From Anseranas semipalmata (lineage: Eukaryota; Chordata; Aves; Anseriformes; Anseranatidae): 64,000 nucleotides of DNA. The notes under the pieces are model-generated. The model had not been told where the DNA came from. It worked only from the letters and a program-made list of their open reading frames with translations, and made no database searches. Each line of letters starts with the position of its first letter. The stretch's first letter is position 1. The translations under genes were made by a program, and so were the position numbers. The stretch covers positions 100,985 through 164,984 of the forward strand of contig VXAA01001417.1 of NCBI GenBank assembly GCA_013399115.1, in the 5' to 3' direction. Below, one piece after another: positions 12,734 to 25,133 of the stretch.

Positions 12734-12830
12734 CAGTTTTCTGAGGTCCTACAACCAAGAATTTTGGTAATCGATCACAGGTTTTTTCTTTAGACCAGAT
12801 ATCTCTGTGCCGTTTGTCATCACAGGGATT
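12734..12830 (-). CDS. NDST3: NDST3-like coding exon, window exon 6: PAPS-binding loop (residues ~575-607)
   Basis: The exon has 97 nt: 32 codons plus G, so the next intron is in phase 1. It reads [18 protein letters not shown], then [14 protein letters not shown]. It contains most of the 5'-phosphosulfate-binding loop GPQKTGTTAL, which is split across the intron. The loop lysine falls at ~605, equivalent to catalytic Lys614 of NDST1. The acceptor is CCATTTTAG and the donor is GTGAGA. This marks the start of the Golgi-lumenal N-sulfotransferase fold. Confidence 0.95.
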
Positions 12831-14831
12831 CTAAAATGGAAAACAACAACAATTAAGAATTTTATTGGTAATCATACCTGATAAGGTTCTTAATTCTGTT
12901 TATGTAAATTACCAATTTGTCATCAATATGCAAATATTCTTACCAAAAAATACTATTTTCCCTTATTATAGAAAACCTTGTTATGTATAAAAGAACTATG
13001 TCAGTAATTCAGAATGGTATTTGCAATGTAAAAAGACAAGAAACTCTTTTTTTTTTTTTGTGGGAATAGACACTTGCACACAAGTATGTAGCAGAAACAT
13101 AGTTTTCATTCTAACTCATTCGTATATATGCCCATACAGTTGCCCCATCTACCCAACAAGATCATTTCTCCAGTGAAATGTCAGTATGTTCAGCAGAATT
13201 ATGCCAAAGACAGATTTGATCCAACATATTTAAGATTTGGGAATCATTCAAAATCAATCAATCAGTTACATACAAATTAAGAAGACTTAAAATCGCTAAT
13301 GAAGTCTCTAATTACTTTTTGTTTTACATTACTTTAACAGGTATCATTCTATATATGCTGCAGTTTTAAAACGGAAATACCAAATCAATTATTATATTAC
13401 ATATACATCTTCTGATTCCCCAGTTCAAATCAGTACAGAATATTAAGTCCACAGTGAGTCCTGATATAACATTTTTTTCATGTGCTGCTTTACACCTGAA
13501 TCAGTTTAAATTTGTTTTACAAATGCTATTGCATACAATTTTTGACACTGCTGTTTGGCAGTACTTCACTGAGATGAAGGGAATTACCAATCTTCTAGAC
13601 TAGAAAGTGTAACTGTATTCAGGTTTATGTGAATTATAGACAAAAGACATCACTTTCAGTATATGTTAGTCATTGTTACAAACTTCTGTGCTATATTATT
13701 CTAATTATTCAAGTCCAGGCTAATTTCCATTTTTTAAATTCATGCTCTCTTAACATTATGCAAAGTCCTCAACATTTTTTCCGGTAGTTCAATGCTTTAT
13801 TCAGTAACAGCATGAATTTCAAGCTGTACATTTAAGGCCAAATTTGCAATCTCATATTCAGATTCTTACTAAGTTGGCAATTCAATATCCAATGCTAGAA
13901 AACATTTGAATAAGCAAGCTTAAATACATTTTAAGGTTTGATTTACTAAAGCTTGCTCTTTAGAATATTTTGAATCACCTCAAAAAGATGATATATGGGA
14001 TACACAATATCCAGGTAGGGTCACAGATTTCTATAGTACCAAGGCATTCCACTGAATTGACTGAACTGTCACCAAGTGGGTGTGAACAGAACATTACAAC
14101 ATTCACCAGTTCCTGCAGCAGTTCCTCTTTAGGGACTGTGCTCTGGGTCACTGGCTGAAGAAGACGTGTCAACCACAAGGTTAGTGCAGGCTTCAGCCTT
14201 AGCACAACTTCACATCCCTGATACATTCAATTTGCTCACTTATGAGAGTGGCCTAATCAAACAGCAGAGTTGACAACATCAATGTACTAAGTAGTGGTCA
14301 AGTTCTTGCTTGGACACTTCTCAGCCTCTTGTGAGTAACTTCCTACTCTAACCTATTTCTGCTTGGCGAGCCAATTTTAGTATTAAGGTAGCCATGGTCT
14401 TAGCGCTCTTTGCTCTCTTTGGACGCCCTCTTCTCTTCACACACCTGGAATAAAGTTCATGTCTTTAATGGCCAATTGCTAAAATATACATATACATCTC
14501 TCCTTCAAATGCTCTGTTCCTGTTATTTCCAAAAGGAGAAGACAAGAGAAATAACACCAAATGCCTTTCCTGCTTTTCCCACAATTCTACAAACAAGTAA
14601 AGTCACAAATAAAATTAATTAAAGATAATTTTTACTATGCATATTAGTACATATTAATTTTGCAATCTTTCTATGGAGATTAAAGTGATGGGGAAAACAA
14701 TCACTTGGATTGAAACCCACTAGCAAATCTAAAAACATTACTTTACAAGAAACTGAAACAAAGAACTTCACAAAAAATACCATGAAGACCATTTTTTTTC
14801 TCCTGATCCCCTCAACAGCAAGCCTGCCTAC
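12831..14831 (-). other. Intron between window exons 5 and 6
   Basis: The intron has 2,001 bases and is phase 0. It is AT-rich with a 12-base T tract near 13047. No repeat family is recognisable. The overlapping short open frames at about 13970-14226 on both strands have no coding support. Confidence 0.85.
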
Positions 14832-15014
14832 CTGCCAGAGAGGGTCCTTTTGCTCAGGGAATAGTTCAAAATACTTGTAAGCCAGCTGAACCGGAGGAAG
14901 AGTTTGTAGTTTCAGGTTTGTCCATGTATGAACAAAGTTGGCCAGATTCACAAAGGTGTACAGCCCCAGGCGATCGTTTCCATAATTAGACAAATGTGTC
15001 ATGAAGATGCTAAT
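14832..15014 (-). CDS. NDST3: NDST3-like coding exon, window exon 5 (residues ~514-574)
   Basis: The exon has 183 nt, 61 codons, phase 0 at both ends. It begins [20 protein letters not shown] and ends [13 protein letters not shown]. It links the deacetylase and sulfotransferase domains. The start I use is ATT directly after the acceptor TTTTTTAAAG, because it continues the previous exon's LNP into the family sequence LNPISIF; the internal ATG (FMTHL) is not a start codon. The donor is CAG|GTAGGC. Family members usually have AHKYFELFP, and AYKYFELFP is seen here. Confidence 0.95.
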
Positions 15015-18000
15015 CTTTAAAAAACAAAATCAAGAAAGTATACATTGACTCTTTGTGTCACTAGATGGCAGTGTAACCACATATAATATAAATCTAATTT
15101 GCATTTTGCTCTGATTTAGAGCTGCAAGACTTTGACCACATCCGTGTAGATCTTACTAGTCTTGCTCTTCATTGAATTACATCCCCTTTCTCAAGTCTAC
15201 TCAATGGAATCAGTGAAGAAATTTGTGGAATAGGTACCATGAGCTCTGGGTGAACTAGGATATGCCATCCAACCCTGGGGTTGTATAATATTTATATAAT
15301 TTCTACATAAATTCACTTAATGGAGAATGCAGCAAAAGCAGTACCCACAGTTTTACTTCAAGTGAAATACATATGCAACGAGGAACAGAAATTAATATTA
15401 GAAACGTAATTCTGGTTTAGTGGAAGAGTAAAGAAGTTAAGAGACCAAGAGGACACCTGACCTCTATTACAGCGATTTAAATCTTGCTGCTCCAACTGTA
15501 AGTTTTATAGGATATATAACTCACTTCTACAAAGCTACTCCTCGAGCACTGGGCAGATAGTCAAATCATAAGCAGAAACAGACAAAAAAAAAAAAGTCTG
15601 AAGCATGACTGAGTACTTCCAAAGAACAGTTCATAAAATATTTCCAAAAAATAAATAAAAAATAAAAAGCTCGCTATCCTGTCAATTGCAGGGCTGCCTG
15701 TATTTTGCTCTTCTAACACCTCACTGTGAAATTGTGACTCAGACATATCCTCCCCGCTACATCACTAGGCCCAAATGCACTCCCGCACTCCACATGGAAC
15801 CAACATTTGCCGTCAAGGTTTCTTTCCAGAATGAGAGAAACGTAACTTGGATGCACATAAACCGTTCTGCTGAGCAGAGCAGGAATACACAGCCTGACAG
15901 GATGGTCTCTCAGGGGCTGAGGAAGGACTGAAGGCTGAAACCTCTGTTTTGGAAAATGATCTGTTTTCAGAGTCATTTTTTACTGATGAAACAGTCTGTT
16001 CTTACACTGAAATCTGTGAACTCTTGCTTCTCTGGCAGTGATTTGTTTCCTTTTTTTTTTTTTTTTAAATAGGAGGGCTCTCCCATGACAAATTCTCCAG
16101 ACTCATTTCTATTAAAAAATTAGAAACACGGCTCTTTTTATAAACAAATCTGCCAATGCCATAAATGGGTAATTTCTATTTTGAGTGAAACTTGAAGTAA
16201 GCCACTTGAAAAAGTCTTATCACAACCATAATTCTGAAGTCAGTTCAGGAAATGAAATTAATCTTTTGTAAAGGAATTCCAACCTTCAATTTAAAAAGGA
16301 AAAAGAAAGATGAAAGATTTGATTCCACAGCTGTATTCTTTTCTTCTGGAATATTTAAAACACTGGCTTCCTATGATAGAAAACTTTCAAAGTTTTTGAA
16401 CTTTTTTTCTTGAACACCTCACTGTAACACTACACATTACTTGCAGTGAATGAACACATATTACAGAAAATGTGTTTGATTAATAGTGTCATTTGGTGAC
16501 ACCTCTTTGGCTTACAAAGTAAACAGAGGGCTTCATTTTGTCAGATTCGGGTAAAATTAGGAGATATACATCGATTAATCATTAGGATACAATCGTTCAT
16601 TTCAGATACTGATATATTTTCATTTCAGATAAGAGCAAGATTTCTTTTTAAATGCTCCTGTTAGGCAACCAATAAGAAGCATTTTGCTAAATCTATATAA
16701 CCTTTCCACGTTTCCTTTTTTTTATTTCAGTTCTTAAACCAGGAACAGACAAGCCATAGGACTATAGCATTCTCAACAAAGATACAATCAGAGCGTTTCC
16801 ATAAAAAACGTTAACTTGCTTTCTTGACAACCTCTTTCTTTTCCACACATGGGTTGACCTCTGACATTTATAATGTCAGTTCACCTCCTGGCAACTCCTT
16901 ACCTGCCAACAACTTCAGCACTGCACTAGAAGAAAAAATAAGAGAACTTGAAAAGATTGCTAGTTCAGAGAAAAAAAAAAATATATATATATATATTTTT
17001 TTTTCCTGAATATTTTCCTATATATTTTCCTGAAGGGAACATCATTGTAATTTGAAGAATGTTAGAGTGGCGGCTAAAAAATTGCTTGGATACATCATCA
17101 TAAATCATTTCCAGCATATGAAACTGTGTCAATGATGGACAGAAATATCAGAGATCTTAGTTCCCATTATACAGTCATTTTTTTACATCAAATACTTTAT
17201 GGATAATTATTTACAACAAAAAGAAGGATGAGCAAATGTTGTTTTAAAGCACTTGTAACTATGCCTTGTAAAGAAGTCCATATTTAGTGTTACCAAATAC
17301 ATGACCTAATATATAACTTTGCATGGTAGAAAAGGTCTCCATTACTTCTATATAGCATCAAAATATTACAGGTCAGCTAAGACTACCTTCCAAGAAAATC
17401 TGAGCAAAAGTTTTTCCCCTCCTGTTGATACTGTGCAAGCAAACTCCTAGTACAATTGCTGCCACTACCACTGTGCAGAATTAGCAAACAACAATCCAGT
17501 GCTTCATAAAACAACAAAATATTGCTGATCCAGGCCCTACGTCACCCCGTCTGAACTGAGAACTGCTTACTCTTGCCTTCTTTATACGCTTTATAGGCTA
17601 ATCTAGCAGCTTGTGTAACTAACAGGGGCATGATGCTGTAATGGCCACATTTACATTTCTCTGAGAACGATCCTGGAACACTTCACACACCAAGGACTCC
17701 TATGGGAGGTGGCTTACAGTCTGCGATGCCAACTTGCCAGGCGCTCGCTGCTGCTCTAGGGGCATTCCCAAAGGTCTGGTGACAACAGCTACATGGCCAC
17801 AGCATCAGAGAGATGCATAAGCTCATCCTCCTGTTTCCCTGGCTACAGGAGAAAATGACAGCCAAGTGCCATTTGGATGGTTTTCACCTTGGTACAGGCC
17901 CAACTGCAGGGGATGGTGAGTTGCTAGCTACTTCCTTGCTTTCCCACCCATCTGTGCAGAAGAAGAGTATTTTCAATTTGTAGGGCAATACAGATGATGG

Positions 18001-18479
18001 AAACTCATGCAATTGTCTTTCCATTCACAGGTGTGCAGTTTCACACCTAGGCAAAACATAGTCATTATTTTTTGCCTTCTGTTTGAGTCATAATGCTTTG
18101 TTTTGCTCTATCATACCAGATCCCAAGTTTTATTCAAACATGTTCCAACTAATGAGGATGATTACCTTTCCATCCCAGCTAATAATTACCATACTATACT
18201 AATAAAGATTTATTCTGTTAAAACTACAGATCAGGAGATATAAAACGAATTCTTTGTGGGCATCTCAGAAGGCTAGATCTAGTAAAAACACTATTTGTTC
18301 AATGATCTTGCACCTCTGGGCAATACCATATAATATAAACAGAGCTTCACTTATATCTTTACTCCTTCTTCAAAAGGGAAGCAGCTGTGAATGGATTTAT
18401 ATTTACTCTAACAAGCATTTTAGCCTGTCTTTCACTTAAAAAGAGCCTATTTGATTTTATTATTTTTAGCTCTCTTTTA

Positions 18480-18660
18480 AAATAATTTTTTTCAGGGCAT
18501 CTCAGCATTTTCTTTTTCTGAGTGCAAGAAGGATCACCCTTTTCAGGTCCTCCTCATAAACAAACTATCGTCTTGGTTGCACTCCAATGCACGCTCTCCA
18601 CGGGATTTAATATCTTTCATGAGGGGACTGAAATGGAATGCAGACAATATTTAAAATGAT
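18480..18660 (-). mobile_element. Degenerate CR1-like LINE fragment
   Basis: In plus orientation the stretch around CAGGTCCTCCTCATAAAC, then TTGCACTCCAATGCACGCTC and AGGGGACTGAAATGGA follows the order of the reverse complement of a CR1 3' region as I recall it. It is heavily diverged, so the limits are approximate and another CR1/L3-clade element is possible. Confidence 0.45.
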
Positions 18661-20020
18661 GGTTTGGGACTAAACCTGGCCTCTGGGCAGCAGCTCCTTT
18701 CTCGCTTCCACCTGTCTTCCCATCTTCAGATCAGAGCAGCAGAGGCGCTTTCCTGTATTCTGCCTTCTCACAGAGCCTTGCAGGCAGCTGTATCCTCAGC
18801 TTCTTTCAGCTGCTTCTCAGCACTTCTCTATTCCTTCTCCAGAATGCAAGGGCAGAGGGCTATTTCTGTTTTGCTCTCTTTCCCATTACCGTCCCTGATG
18901 ATATTTGGGATTCTGACTAGTACTGCAGAGATGCAGGGAAACAAGGACAAGCATTCAGGAGAAACAGCTTTTATCTTTTTGAATGTTCATTTTGTGCTGC
19001 GTATTTCCTTACTACAACAATATTTCCCAATTAGAGGCAATAGCTTCTAGGTCAACAAATTGCAGTGAAGGCTGAGATTGAGTTGCTGTTATTAAATCAC
19101 ATATATCAGGAAAAGATGAACTGGCAGGATCTCATTTATGTATCAAGAACAGAGAAAACAATACATGCGTGACAAACAATTTGGAAAAAAAAAAAGCAAC
19201 AAGTTACCCAGCTTCTAGCGATGGATGTTATTTTATCAGGGTGGATATTTTAATAAATATTGATCACCACAAAATCAGTATTATTAGGATGCTGCACCTA
19301 TTAAAAATCATACAGTAAGGACACTACTAACTAAGATTCTACAGTCTTGACAACAGTTGTTTTCCTGACAAAAACAGAGGAGCCTGCCTTCCAAAGGAAT
19401 GACATTATCCTTTCACTCACAAACGTGAGAAGCCCCTCTTACTGTTGCTGGTTTGTGGCACGTTTGCGTTCCGGGCTTCCTCACCCTGGAATCAAGGGGA
19501 CTATTTTTGAACAGACAGGGATAAGAACCACCATTCAAGGATAGTGGGAAAGACTTTTTCTCTTGCCAGGCTCCCTGCAAAGGTTGGGAAGGGTGAATCA
19601 TGAAGCTTCTCTACCCAGGGATATAAATGATTTATGGTGAGCAAGACTAGAGGCTCCTACGGAAAGCAGCAGAATGTCCAGCACAATCTTTGTGTGGGGC
19701 AACCTGTAAACATTCCCACTCCCTTCCATTTCTCCAGATAAGCAAAATGTACTGTGCCTCATGTTCAAACTCCATTTTATACAAACCTTTTGCAGATGAA
19801 TAGGTTTCACTTACACCTCACTACTATTCTTCTTCATACTCCCTATCTGTTTATACCTTCTTAATGGTGTACCTCACCACAAGGACTTTTGGATTTGGTT
19901 TCAGCTGCAGTAGTAATGCAGGAAAAAAAGAAATGGTAACATCTACAGCAGACTAAAACAAATTTAAGCACAAAAGACTAGAGAACAGTAAAAAGCCTGG
20001 GGAACAGTAGCCCGCTAGGC

Positions 20021-20209
20021 CAGTGGTCTCCATACTTTTTTTACAGTGCACATCTATCAGTAAAAAAATCTTACGCAGGCACCCTGACTGTATATTTATT
20101 TATAAATTATATACACCTACTACTGAAGTTCTAACATTTTCATCCCAAACCCTGGTGGATCATCTTGGGCACCCCCTGGGGTGCACGTACCCCACTTTGA
20201 AGACCACTG
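20021..20209. mobile_element. Short non-autonomous hAT-type DNA transposon (Charlie-like MITE)
   Basis: The element is 189 bp with imperfect terminal inverted repeats: the left end starts CAGTGGTCTCCATACTTT and the right end reads inward as CAGTGGTCTTCAAAGTGG. It is flanked by 8-bp direct repeats, CGCTAGGC (20013-20020) and CACTAAGC (20210-20217), which match at 6 of 8 positions; both differences are G to A, and one turns a CpG into CpA. The CAGTGGT start, 8-bp target duplication and short size are typical of Charlie-like hAT elements. It has no transposase and is a fossil. Confidence 0.82.
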
Positions 20210-21231
20210 CACTAAGCTGTCAGGATCTGACTGTAACACAAGAGATTACACAGCAGACAGAAGACTCCTTTCTGTAGTTGGCTGTTCCCTCTTTAGCAAG
20301 CAATAGGAAAGTGGAGGGAAGACTGAGACTGGCAGTGACACTGACCTTGTAAACCAGATTTTTTACTATTTTGACATTTTGAATCCGGAACTGGAAGACT
20401 TGGTAAAAGAAAAAGGTGGTGGTAACCATTTCTTACAAAGTGGGCAAAACTTTCATATATTTTGCCACATATAAATCTATTGCAGGCAATTCAACTTCAA
20501 CAAATTCATATTTTCATACTATTAAACCAGTCATCAAGGTACTTTTGTCACGGGCATGGTGTGACCCTCCAATCTGGGCAACAACATTGCAAGGCAGCCC
20601 TGAGGCCTTCCAATGAAGTTAAGCACAACACTTTAAAATGAAGTAAAATTATGATTGACAATTAATTAGGTGATCTCTGCTAGGCACGAGAAGCAGATGC
20701 ACTGCCAATTTAGTATATTGCTGTTATTTTAGCTACTGAACAAATGTTTACAGGCCACAAGAGTATGTCTAACTCTCAGAATGCCTATATTCCAATTAAT
20801 TTGGCATTGTGTACACTCTGTTTGCAGTTCTGATATTGTCTCCATATTACCCAGAAGAATTTTATTTCAGGTATTCAGAGACTCAGTAACAGCTGGTTTT
20901 GCTCCATGAGACTCACAAAGTGATAGAATAATGAATTAGCTTGTAGTCAATGCTTGAATATATATTTTTAATAGGTTGAAAGATATTCCTTTAAGAGCTG
21001 TGTGCTACCAGAAAAGCTGTGTTCAATTCCACAACACAAAGCTTGCAACTCACCTTTTTGCTCCTACGCTGTGCTGTTAGTTTCGTAGCTGCCATGGATC
21101 TGCCCCACTTGCAAAGGTAGCAAGTCAACTAGTTGAATTTGATTTGCATAGCAGTGCCTCCACTATAAAGATGATGGAGCCAGGGAAGATTTATAAGATC
21201 AAACAAAATTACATATTTGGCATAGTTCTGA

Positions 21232-21425
21232 ATTATTAGTCTGACAGTCAGGAAACCTGAGTTTATCTTCAGCTTTTGCACAGGCTTTTTTAGGTGTTCT
21301 CCAAAAATTGCTTACTATGCTTGTGACTCAGTACCCTAGCTGGTAATAGTGTCTTATTTACAAGCCTGTCCAAGAGACTTGCTTCACTAAAGGCTGTAAA
21401 ACACTTCTACACAGCTTTCCATTTC
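21232..21425 (-). mobile_element. MIR-type SINE relic
   Basis: The plus strand reads as the reverse of MIR in order: CAGTCAGGAAACCTGAGTTT, then CTGTCCAAGAGACTTGC-like sequence, ending GGCTGTAAAACACTT. Similarity to the recalled consensus is partial but co-linear. This is an ancient tRNA-derived SINE core, diverged and inactive. Confidence 0.6.
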
Positions 21426-24400
21426 AGAATTTTGAAGACAGGCAAAGCTTTCTTGTTGCCCATAATTTAAATGCATTTACTGTACGCTGTTACATGGAAT
21501 TACCTAGATAGCTTGTCTGCTGCTCAGCCTTCCATGCCGCCTGCTCATTTAGTTGTTTCTATATTTTGTCTATTCCATCCAAAAAATACCAGACTCTGGC
21601 TTTTTATGTGTGGGCTTTGAAGAACAGATAGAAAGGCAATCAATTGTACTTTGCAATCAACCAAATGCCAGGCATAACTGACTTCCCTTCCCTCCCCAGT
21701 TCATGGCAACTCCCCGAACTCTTGTTGTAGTTCCCAAGAGTTCCCGAAACAGGCGCTAGTGAATGGGGAAAAGATGAAACCGTTGTCTTCCTCACTCACC
21801 TATGATGTGGGACGAGCCTGCCGAGTGGAAGCAGCCTGAAGGAGAGCTGAGGCGACACTCCTGACAGCACTGTAGGACGAAGGCTACAATGACCCCAGCA
21901 CATCAGAGCTCAGGGAGGTACCTGCACATCAGCGTGCTTTTCGACACATTTGCCATCTTTGCTGCCTCTCACAGTCACTATGATTAAATATGGGCATGTG
22001 GAAAGCATGACAGACAGAAATTGAAGATTTGAGCCTGAATACCTTTGTTTTCATATTTTAATCTGTAGTTCCAAGGCCTGACTATTCAGCTTGCTCAGGG
22101 TCACATTAAGATCCAGTAGGTTCTGCTGATGCTCATATAAACCCTCTCATTTTCAGTGCTAAAGGAGATAATTTCTCCCTAGCTGCAAGTCAATTAGCTT
22201 AATAACAGTTCTACTCACTGTAACTTGGGAGAGGTAAAAATTAGAGGAAAATAATACTTAGAACTGAATGCATATAAAGATTACAATTATTTTAAAATCA
22301 CTCAGGCACAGGGCCTAAGCCATTAACAGTCTTTCCTCTTGATCAGTACTGCTGTAACCTTATGGAGAACACGCAGCTGGCTACACATTAGTTTCATTGT
22401 TGGGCTGTCAACCATTTGAAGGCTTTCACCAAATTTCTCTCCACAGGGCACTTTCCTTTTTCTTCAGATCTGTAGAAACATAGTACTTCGAAAGGAAGTG
22501 CACGTAAGTGCATGTAATGCAATTACTGTATTTTGTTCTGTTTGTTTTTCTTGGAGGCAGAAAAGGCATAGAAGATTTTCATGAACTGTTGTTTGCCTTT
22601 AACATTCATCTTGTAGGAAAGCAAAGCTCCCGATCTGTATCTTCCACGGTTCAAACGAAAAACATCCTGGGTTATGCATGCCTTCTACAAATTTAAACTG
22701 GTACAGCTTAACTTTTATTGATGCTAATGGAAAAGGAGAGGCATATAATATTGCTTTGGACCATGTCCCTCACGCAAGTTAGTCTTATTTTAAGAAAAAC
22801 TGGGTTTACTAGATTATTTGGATTCTAGAATCAAAATATATCTTCCACATAAGGATTTGAAAACTAAAGCAAATAGATTAACAAATTTAAATAGACTCTA
22901 GCAATAAAATCTAGTGAACTGGTAGGAAACAGGTAGGAGATACTGCATTGTTGGTCTGCTTCAGAAATTTTATTTTTATTATTGAAATTTTGCACTTAGA
23001 AAAACAATAAGCTTTTCCATGTTAAAAACAAAACAAAACAATGAAACTAGTAAGTCTGCCCTGCATTTGGCCTATCCATGCTGCATGATGTCTACAGAAG
23101 CAGATGGTAGCAGATGTGTATGAGGAAAGTACTGCACGCTCTATAGCAGGGAGACATGTGAAAAACAATCCTCTGTAAAAGTCTTCCCTGTTCTTAAGGG
23201 TTACACAAAGCATGAAAGTTTGTATGAAACCCATGTCTTATCAACTATTACAGGCACGAATATCCAACCAAAGTTAATTCTGTAGTTCAAATCTCGGTTA
23301 AGTTCTTGATGTCAAAAATGTATCTTGGAGCAAGATCCTGATACAATTCTCATTTAAATTCTCATCCTCATTTAATTAGCTATCCTCTGTTTTTCTGTTT
23401 CTGGACATCTAAAGGAAGCTCATTGCCTAGGTTCTCCATGAAATTTCAGCTTTTGTTTTTCATATCTTTTCAAATATAATCAATCTTGATCATTTTGATT
23501 TCTCTTCACAGCGGAGTTTTTCTTATTCCTTCATAGTCCTCTTCAGTCAACTGCTTCCAATTTTACACATAAGACTGAGTCTGCAGAGGGTTCTGGATGA
23601 GCTTGGATTTCCACAATGTCATTATACATATCTCTGCATTATTTTCCACTCTATTCCTTCCACAGTGTGTTAGTGCCTTAAAGAATAAGGAACATGGATA
23701 TACCTATCTCACTGATAAGAATGTCAATGGGAAGGAAATGGGAAAAATCCCACTGACTTTGCTGTGCAGACTGGCATGTTATGACTATCAATTAGTGTAC
23801 ATTCCATGGAATCCAAATATACGAACTCACTCTAACTATAAGCAAGTTATTTCAGAGAAGAGTGAACTCATTTTCCTGCTGTCTGCGTAGCACAGAGTAA
23901 GGTAACACACCCTTCAGGTGTCAGCTGAGGTTGCTGGCCGTGCAGCCTCTAGGAGAACAAGAGCTGTTCCACTTGTTTGCCTCTTTCCCTGTAGCCTTCA
24001 TCAGCCTCATGGGACAGGTGAGAGGTCCTTTACTTTGAGCTCTGTGTGACTGTCAGGTGTTCATCTGACAGTAGCTGCTCTAACAGCTAATCTCTAATAG
24101 CTGCTCCCATGGGAGAACATGTACATGATTAGAGAAAATGCTGGAATATACAGTGCTGTCTTTAGCAGAATCCTGTCTGGTACATTTTCATTCTAAAGGA
24201 CATTTAATGGAAATCTGTTTTATTAATCCAAAAACTTCACTGAATATTGCAGACAGAGATAGCTAAACCTGGAGTTGCTGAAGATTCTAACAAGTTTATC
24301 AAGCAAAATAATTGCTAAATGTTTTAACGTCAGTACAGATTCTTAATTCATTTAAATATGCTGATTTAAATTTTACAAAAGTCATTAGGGAATTATTTTG

Positions 24401-24924
24401 GAACATTTCTCGTGCAGCTAATGCAAAATAAATAAATTGATGAAGAAATAATATTTTCTTTGTAAGGGGATGCCATATTTCACAAAAGTAGCAGTAAGTT
24501 TTATTTACTCTGGGATATGCAGTTAAGCATAGCAGAGCCAGAACCTTAAATGTTCGTTGTTTAAACATTTCAAAATGAAGCTAAAATGCAAATATGCTTA
24601 ATTCAGTCTCCTTTTAATTGACAGGATCATCTCTCCCTGTGCTTCTCTTAATGTGGTTTCAATACCACTTAGAAGTAGGTTATACCTCTTTGTTGCCAAC
24701 TGTTTCCACTGACATCCAGGTTCTTTCCTATAAGGAAGAGTTCACCAAGCAGTAGGAACAAGGAGAAAAACATTCTTATGCTCTTCCACACAACCACTGC
24801 TACTCAAAAAGTAAAAGCGGAGAAAAAAAAGAAGTAACAATGCAAAATAATAAAACAAAGATAGGAAGCTGTCTTATTGGATAAGGGATTTATGTTTTCA
24901 CTAAAGACATCTACAGTTAATGTT

Positions 24925-25068
24925 TTCCTTGTAGCTTTGCCACAGATTTCCCTGGCTAAACTTGTGCAAGTCACACAACCTCCCTGTTAGTCAATTACCT
25001 AACTGATAAAGTAGGGAAATTAATACCTGTATACTAATAATACAGGGCTGCTGAAGGCTTTTTCTTCT
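24925..25068 (-). mobile_element. MIR-type SINE relic
   Basis: Blocks CTTGTGCAAGTCACACAACC, ACTGATAAAGTAGGGAAATT, AATACCTGTA and ACAGGGCTGCTGAAGG follow the reverse MIR order (GCAAGTCAC, CTGTAAAATGGGGATAATA, ACCT, AGGGTTGTTG). The adjoining TG microsatellite begins just downstream. Confidence 0.68.
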
Positions 25069-25085
25069 TTTATTTTCCTTCTTTT

Positions 25086-25090
<5 letters not shown>

Positions 25091-25129
<39 letters not shown>
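25091..25129. repeat. (TG)n microsatellite
   Basis: A pure TG run of 39 bases, about 19.5 units, with short TGTG flanks on the left side. It is probably length-polymorphic. Confidence 0.98.

Positions 25130-25133
<4 letters not shown>

Noticed and set aside
14619..15002. 127-codon minus-strand open frame taken as a whole gene
   Set aside because: Only the part up to 14832 is coding; the rest reads through the GTAGGC donor into the intron. Its ATG is an internal methionine of exon 5.
18664..19050. 128-codon plus-strand open frame
   Set aside because: Low-complexity Ser/Leu-rich composition and no family resemblance; it is beside an old CR1-like piece in an intron.
23430..23590. Possible CR1-like words (TCTTGATCATTTTGATTTC)
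   Set aside because: Only one short block resembles the element; too weak to call.
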